Source of the DNA: Chloroflexota bacterium
GTDB lineage: Bacteria; Chloroflexota; Dehalococcoidia; SM23-28-2; HRBIN24
Direction: 5' to 3'
DNA: 23,510 nt
Assembly: GCA_030550295.1 (NCBI GenBank)
Contig: JAUQPQ010000012.1
Coordinates: 1 to 23,510, forward strand
Shown in pieces: positions 20,475 through 23,510 of the stretch (the first letter of the stretch is position 1; each line of letters opens with the position of its first letter). The translations under genes and the position numbers were made by a program. The notes under the pieces were generated by a model that searched no databases, had not been told where the DNA came from, and saw only the letters and a program-made list of their open reading frames with translations.

Positions 20475-21323
20475 AACGTCCTGGTCCTGAAAGAGAAGTA
20501 GGGCAGCCAGGAGAGGCAAAACTGTCCACAGACATAAAGCCGCTGATAGGGTGGCCCAAGCTTGAGAGAGCCCTGCTACGTCACGCAAAAACGAGCCTAA
20601 TGGCCCCAGTATGTAGGGGTCTGGCTCAAGGCCCAGGACAGCCAAAAGGCGAGCCACCTCCAACGGGTTGAGGAGGAGAAGGCCCCAAAGGGACGCCTCC
20701 CCTAGGTGGGCGGCCACCATCACACCCATGGTTACCAAGTCCATCCCTATGGCCCACCAGAACCAAAGGAGGATGGCCACCAGTAGGGCTTGAACCCGGT
20801 CCCTAACTACGACCGATACAAGATAGCCCACAGCTAACATGGCCGTAGAAAGGCCACCCAGGAGAGCGAGCACAGTGACAAAGAAGCCCACCTGGTCTAC
20901 CGGGGCCACAATGGATACGGCGATCCCCCCCACGCCTATGCCAAGGGAAGTGGTCATAAATAGGCCCAAAGCCTGACCCAAAAACTTCCCTATAAGGAAC
21001 TCCCCTCGTCCAATGGGCTGGGCCAGCTGAGCGGCGAGCGTCCCCCTCTCCCTCTCCCCCAAGATGGACGTAGTACCCATAAGCAGGGACGCCAACACTA
21101 CCACCAACGAGGCCAGGTTGAGAAGGCTGGCCGTAGTGCGCCCTAGGCCCTGGAAGGCGGCCTCCCCTAGCCAGGCATGCCCTCCATATGAGATAAGGGC
21201 TACAAGGGCACCTAAGGTGAGGGAATAGAGGAGGAGCCACAAGTTGGAAAACGCCTGTTCCAGCTCCCGCCGCAGCACCACTATCCCCTTTTGTCCCGGC
21301 GCCCTAAACGCCACTAGCCTCAT
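20472..21323 (-). CDS. nosY: ABC transporter permease, NosY-like
   Basis: A 283-residue ABC-2-type membrane subunit with about six helices. It has the long N-terminal cytoplasmic lead (VVLRRELEQAFSNLWLLLYS) and the loop ILGERERGTLAAQLAQPIGR with GEFLIGKFLGQ that is typical of NosY and related ABC-2 permeases. With NosF it makes the transporter that works with NosD to deliver sulfur or copper for the CuZ centre of nitrous oxide reductase. Its start overlaps the nosF stop by four bases. The family is assigned mainly from neighbours; another ABC-2 export role is possible. Confidence 0.85.
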   Translation of the reverse strand: MRLVAFRAPGQKGIVVLRRELEQAFSNLWLLLYSLTLGALVALISYGGHAWLGEAAFQGLGRTTASLLNLASLVVVLASLLMGTTSILGERERGTLAAQLAQPIGRGEFLIGKFLGQALGLFMTTSLGIGVGGIAVSIVAPVDQVGFFVTVLALLGGLSTAMLAVGYLVSVVVRDRVQALLVAILLWFWWAIGMDLVTMGVMVAAHLGEASLWGLLLLNPLEVARLLAVLGLEPDPYILGPLGSFLRDVAGLSQAWATLSAALCLWTVLPLLAALLLFQDQDV

Positions 21324-22009
21324 GGCGCCAGATCTTCCCCCTTTTGAGCGCTTAGGCCTATCTCCGCCAGCCCTTGGGGTGGTCCTTGGTAGACCACCTT
21401 CCCCTCATGGAGGGCAACGACCTTAGTCACCAAAGGCAGGAGGAGCCCCAAGTGATGGCTGGCCACCATCACCGCCGCTCCCCTCTCAGTCAGGTGCCTA
21501 ATTAAGGTCGCCAGATGCTCTTGGCCCTCACGGTCGAGGTTAGCTGTGGGCTCGTCCAACAGGAGGAGAGGTGGCTGGCCCAAAAGGGCCAAGGCCACAG
21601 CTAGCCTTTGGCGCATACCGCCCGAAAGCTCCTGGACTCTCCTAGGGAGCACCGATTCCAGGCTCATGGTAGCCATGGCCTCTTCTATGTGGGCCTCTGG
21701 AGCATCGCGGAGGCGGGCATAATACCTGAGAGTCTCCCCTGCTGTCATCCCATCGTGGAAGGCGGGAGACTGGGGCACATAGCCGATGAGTCGCCGCACC
21801 TTAGGGCCGTGTCGCCACACGTCCATCCCATTGACCCAAATGTGGCCCTGAAAACGGAGGAGGCCCAATATACAGCGGAAAAGGGTAGTCTTGCCAGCCC
21901 CATTAGGGCCAATCAACGCCACTACCTCTCCAGCCTCCACCCTCATGTCCACGGCTTGAAGAGCCACTATTGAACCAAACCGCTTAGTGACCCTCTCTAC
22001 CCACAACAT
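21320..22009 (-). CDS. nosF: ABC transporter ATPase, NosF-like
   Basis: A 229-residue ATPase driving the NosFY transporter. Walker A is GPNGAGKTTLF (about 34-44), the Q-loop is in YVPQSP, the ABC signature is LSGGMRQRL, Walker B is LLLLDEPTANLD, and the switch histidine is in MVASHH. All motifs are intact. The ATG at 22007-22009 lies inside the end of nosD (26-base overlap), and its stop overlaps the nosY start, so the three genes are tightly coupled. YVPQSPAFHDGMTAGETLRY resembles NosF proteins closely. Confidence 0.9.
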   Translation of the reverse strand: MLWVERVTKRFGSIVALQAVDMRVEAGEVVALIGPNGAGKTTLFRCILGLLRFQGHIWVNGMDVWRHGPKVRRLIGYVPQSPAFHDGMTAGETLRYYARLRDAPEAHIEEAMATMSLESVLPRRVQELSGGMRQRLAVALALLGQPPLLLLDEPTANLDREGQEHLATLIRHLTERGAAVMVASHHLGLLLPLVTKVVALHEGKVVYQGPPQGLAEIGLSAQKGEDLAP

Positions 22010-23450
22010 GGCCTTCCCTTAGGAGACGAAAGCTGTAGTGCCCTGCCAGCAGGAGGGGAAGGCCCACCATAAGTAGGGAGACCAAGAGCAGAGACACAGA
22101 GACCCTCCCCTGCCCACCCGCCGAACGGGACAAAACAGGCCTTATCAAAGGTGCCGGGTCCTCTAAGGATTCCCTTGATTGTGCCGCAGGGAAAAGGCGG
22201 TCGGCCATACGGAGGACGTCATGGGCCAAGGTATAGATGAAAGCGCTAGCTAAGGGACGTTCGCGTACCAAGGTGCCCATAAGGTTAACGACCTGGTAGG
22301 GGATATCGCCCACGCCATCGCCATCTAAGTCGTAGCCGCGGTAGTCGTCCCAATAGTTTCCCCGGCCCATGGCCGACAGCTGCATACCCTTGGGAAGATG
22401 CCCACCTCCCCCACCCCCTTGGCCCACATCGGCACCACCTCCATGTCCACCCAAAAGACGCATCATGATGCTTGGGCCTATACCTTGTAGATGTTGCCCA
22501 TTGTCCCAAAAAGTGTTCTCAGTAAGGGTAACAGGTGCATTAGGCATAAGGGCCATCCCCACATCGTTGCCTGCAAAGAGGTTCCGGCGTAACAGCACCG
22601 AGGCCCCAGCTGACTGTGGAGAGTTCTCCCCTACAAAACCGAACACGTTCTCCTCAATATAGTTCGCCTCAGCATACATATAGTCTACGTCCTTAAGCAA
22701 AATGCCTACCCCTGTGGCCCCTCGATTATTGGTGATGCGGTTTCCCACCATCAGCAGGCGATGAGAAAACATGGCCACCACCCCTGCCATGTCCTGGGCC
22801 AGTTGGTTCTCTATCAGCTCCACGTCGCCAGAATACATGAGGTGGACGCCGTAGCGACCGGATCGCACTGAGTTTCGGGCGATGACGTTATCGGGAGAAT
22901 GGTCCAGATAGAAGCCGTCGGCAGTGTGGCGTATATCGTTTTCGACTAAGGTAGCCCCTGAGGTCTCCCAAGCGTAGACGCCATGGCCCCGACGCAGTAC
23001 GGGAAGGTGAGGAGCTAGATCTAGCTGGTTAGCCCGCACCTCAGCATAATCGGCATCTATCAGGTAGACCCCGACGAAAGAATTTACTATGCGGTTCTCT
23101 ACTATGGAGACCCCTTTTGCTCCCTCCACCTTCACCGCCGCCGGCTCTAGAGAGGGGCTGAAGCTGCTCCCCTTAAGGACGAACCCAGAGATAGATGCCC
23201 CGTCGGCCGTGATGGTGACGACGCTGCCTCTCCCCTGGCCATCGATGATGGGCCAGCCCCGGCCCACAAGGGCGAGGGGCTTGTAGATGACGATGGGGCC
23301 AGTATAGTAACCTCCCCCTATTATTAGGGTCTGACCAGGAGGGGCCGAATCTATTATGGCCTGAAGGTCTTGGGACAGATTGACCCCTTGGACGCCCTCA
23401 GGGAGGAGCCCAGTTATCAAAAGGGCGACAACTGCCAGGGGCCATCTCAT
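21984..23450 (-). CDS. nosD: NosD-like beta-helix copper/sulfur maturation protein
   Basis: A 488-residue exported protein. Residues 1-22 are a signal peptide. Residues about 30-320 are right-handed beta-helix repeats of the NosD/CASH type, with recurring N-x-I/V rungs such as VENRIVNS and GNRITNNRGATG. The C-terminal part has the NosD hallmark NYWDDYRGYDLDGDGVGD (365-382). NosD works with NosFY to assemble the copper-sulfur centre of N2O reductase. Two oddities: a low-complexity Gly/His/Met insert (about 326-361) before that hallmark, and a C-terminal membrane helix (about 449-471) that should anchor it. nosZ and nosL are not in the window. An in-frame TAG two codons upstream fixes this ATG as the earliest start. 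Confidence 0.9.
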   Translation of the reverse strand: MRWPLAVVALLITGLLPEGVQGVNLSQDLQAIIDSAPPGQTLIIGGGYYTGPIVIYKPLALVGRGWPIIDGQGRGSVVTITADGASISGFVLKGSSFSPSLEPAAVKVEGAKGVSIVENRIVNSFVGVYLIDADYAEVRANQLDLAPHLPVLRRGHGVYAWETSGATLVENDIRHTADGFYLDHSPDNVIARNSVRSGRYGVHLMYSGDVELIENQLAQDMAGVVAMFSHRLLMVGNRITNNRGATGVGILLKDVDYMYAEANYIEENVFGFVGENSPQSAGASVLLRRNLFAGNDVGMALMPNAPVTLTENTFWDNGQHLQGIGPSIMMRLLGGHGGGADVGQGGGGGGHLPKGMQLSAMGRGNYWDDYRGYDLDGDGVGDIPYQVVNLMGTLVRERPLASAFIYTLAHDVLRMADRLFPAAQSRESLEDPAPLIRPVLSRSAGGQGRVSVSLLLVSLLMVGLPLLLAGHYSFRLLREGHVVGREGH

Positions 23451-23510
23451 CGCCTAGGTGTAGGTAATCTTTCCTCCCCCTGGACTGTTCTCTTAGCTAC
23501 AGGCTCGCTA

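Noticed and set aside
22390..22470. Plus-strand proline-rich frame opposite the NosD glycine-rich loop
   Set aside because: It is only the complement of the glycine codons in NosD and has no independent evidence.
1..23510. CRISPR arrays, insertion sequences or prophage genes
   Set aside because: I found no spaced direct repeats, transposase or phage motifs, or terminal inverted repeats anywhere in the window.

Overview
The window is a compact, mostly housekeeping stretch of a high-GC bacterial chromosome. It carries 23 protein genes and one tRNA, has very little intergenic space, and many stop/start overlaps. It has MreBCD/RodA, a zinc-type L31, NosDFY and ApbE with a ferric-reductase-like protein. 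Gene content and protein style fit Chloroflexota best, perhaps near Dehalococcoidia. That placement is inference: no 16S gene or other taxonomic marker is present.

Layout. 27-989 (minus) is a ribonuclease HII fused to a YraN/UPF0102 nuclease-like domain. 1089-4265 (plus) holds a small 4-oxalocrotonate tautomerase, ftsH, and the ribosomal cluster rplU-rpmA-rpmE. 4285-8079 (minus) is a histidine cluster in the order hisH-hisA-(acyl-CoA dehydrogenase)-hisF-hisI, with the dehydrogenase inserted in the middle. 8170-10727 (plus) is NAD-dependent DNA ligase followed by a lipoprotein thermonuclease. 10778-16196 (plus) is a complete rod-shape operon, mreB-mreC-mreD-mrdA-rodA. 16186-17535 (minus) is radA, converging on rodA. 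17653-17743 (minus) is tRNA-Ser(CGA). 17927-20455 (plus) is a membrane redox cluster: PepSY protein, small proline-rich membrane protein, ApbE flavin transferase, and ferric-reductase-like cytochrome. 20472-23450 (minus) is nosD-nosF-nosY, the ABC-type maturation system normally linked to nitrous oxide reductase.

The observation most worth pursuing is the PBP2-type protein of the rod operon. It keeps the serine motif (SIFK) but has lost the other two penicillin-binding motifs: the SxN/D site reads A-S-H and the KTG site reads L-A-T. It looks like a transpeptidase pseudoenzyme sitting next to an apparently intact RodA. Other points are a glycine/histidine/methionine loop in NosD; a PepSY-ApbE-ferric reductase cluster beside nosDFY with no visible flavin-acceptor protein; several promoters so close to their start codons that the mRNAs should be leaderless or nearly so; a possible AUU start for L21; and a structured tRNA trailer. 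No mobile elements, CRISPR arrays or prophage genes were seen.
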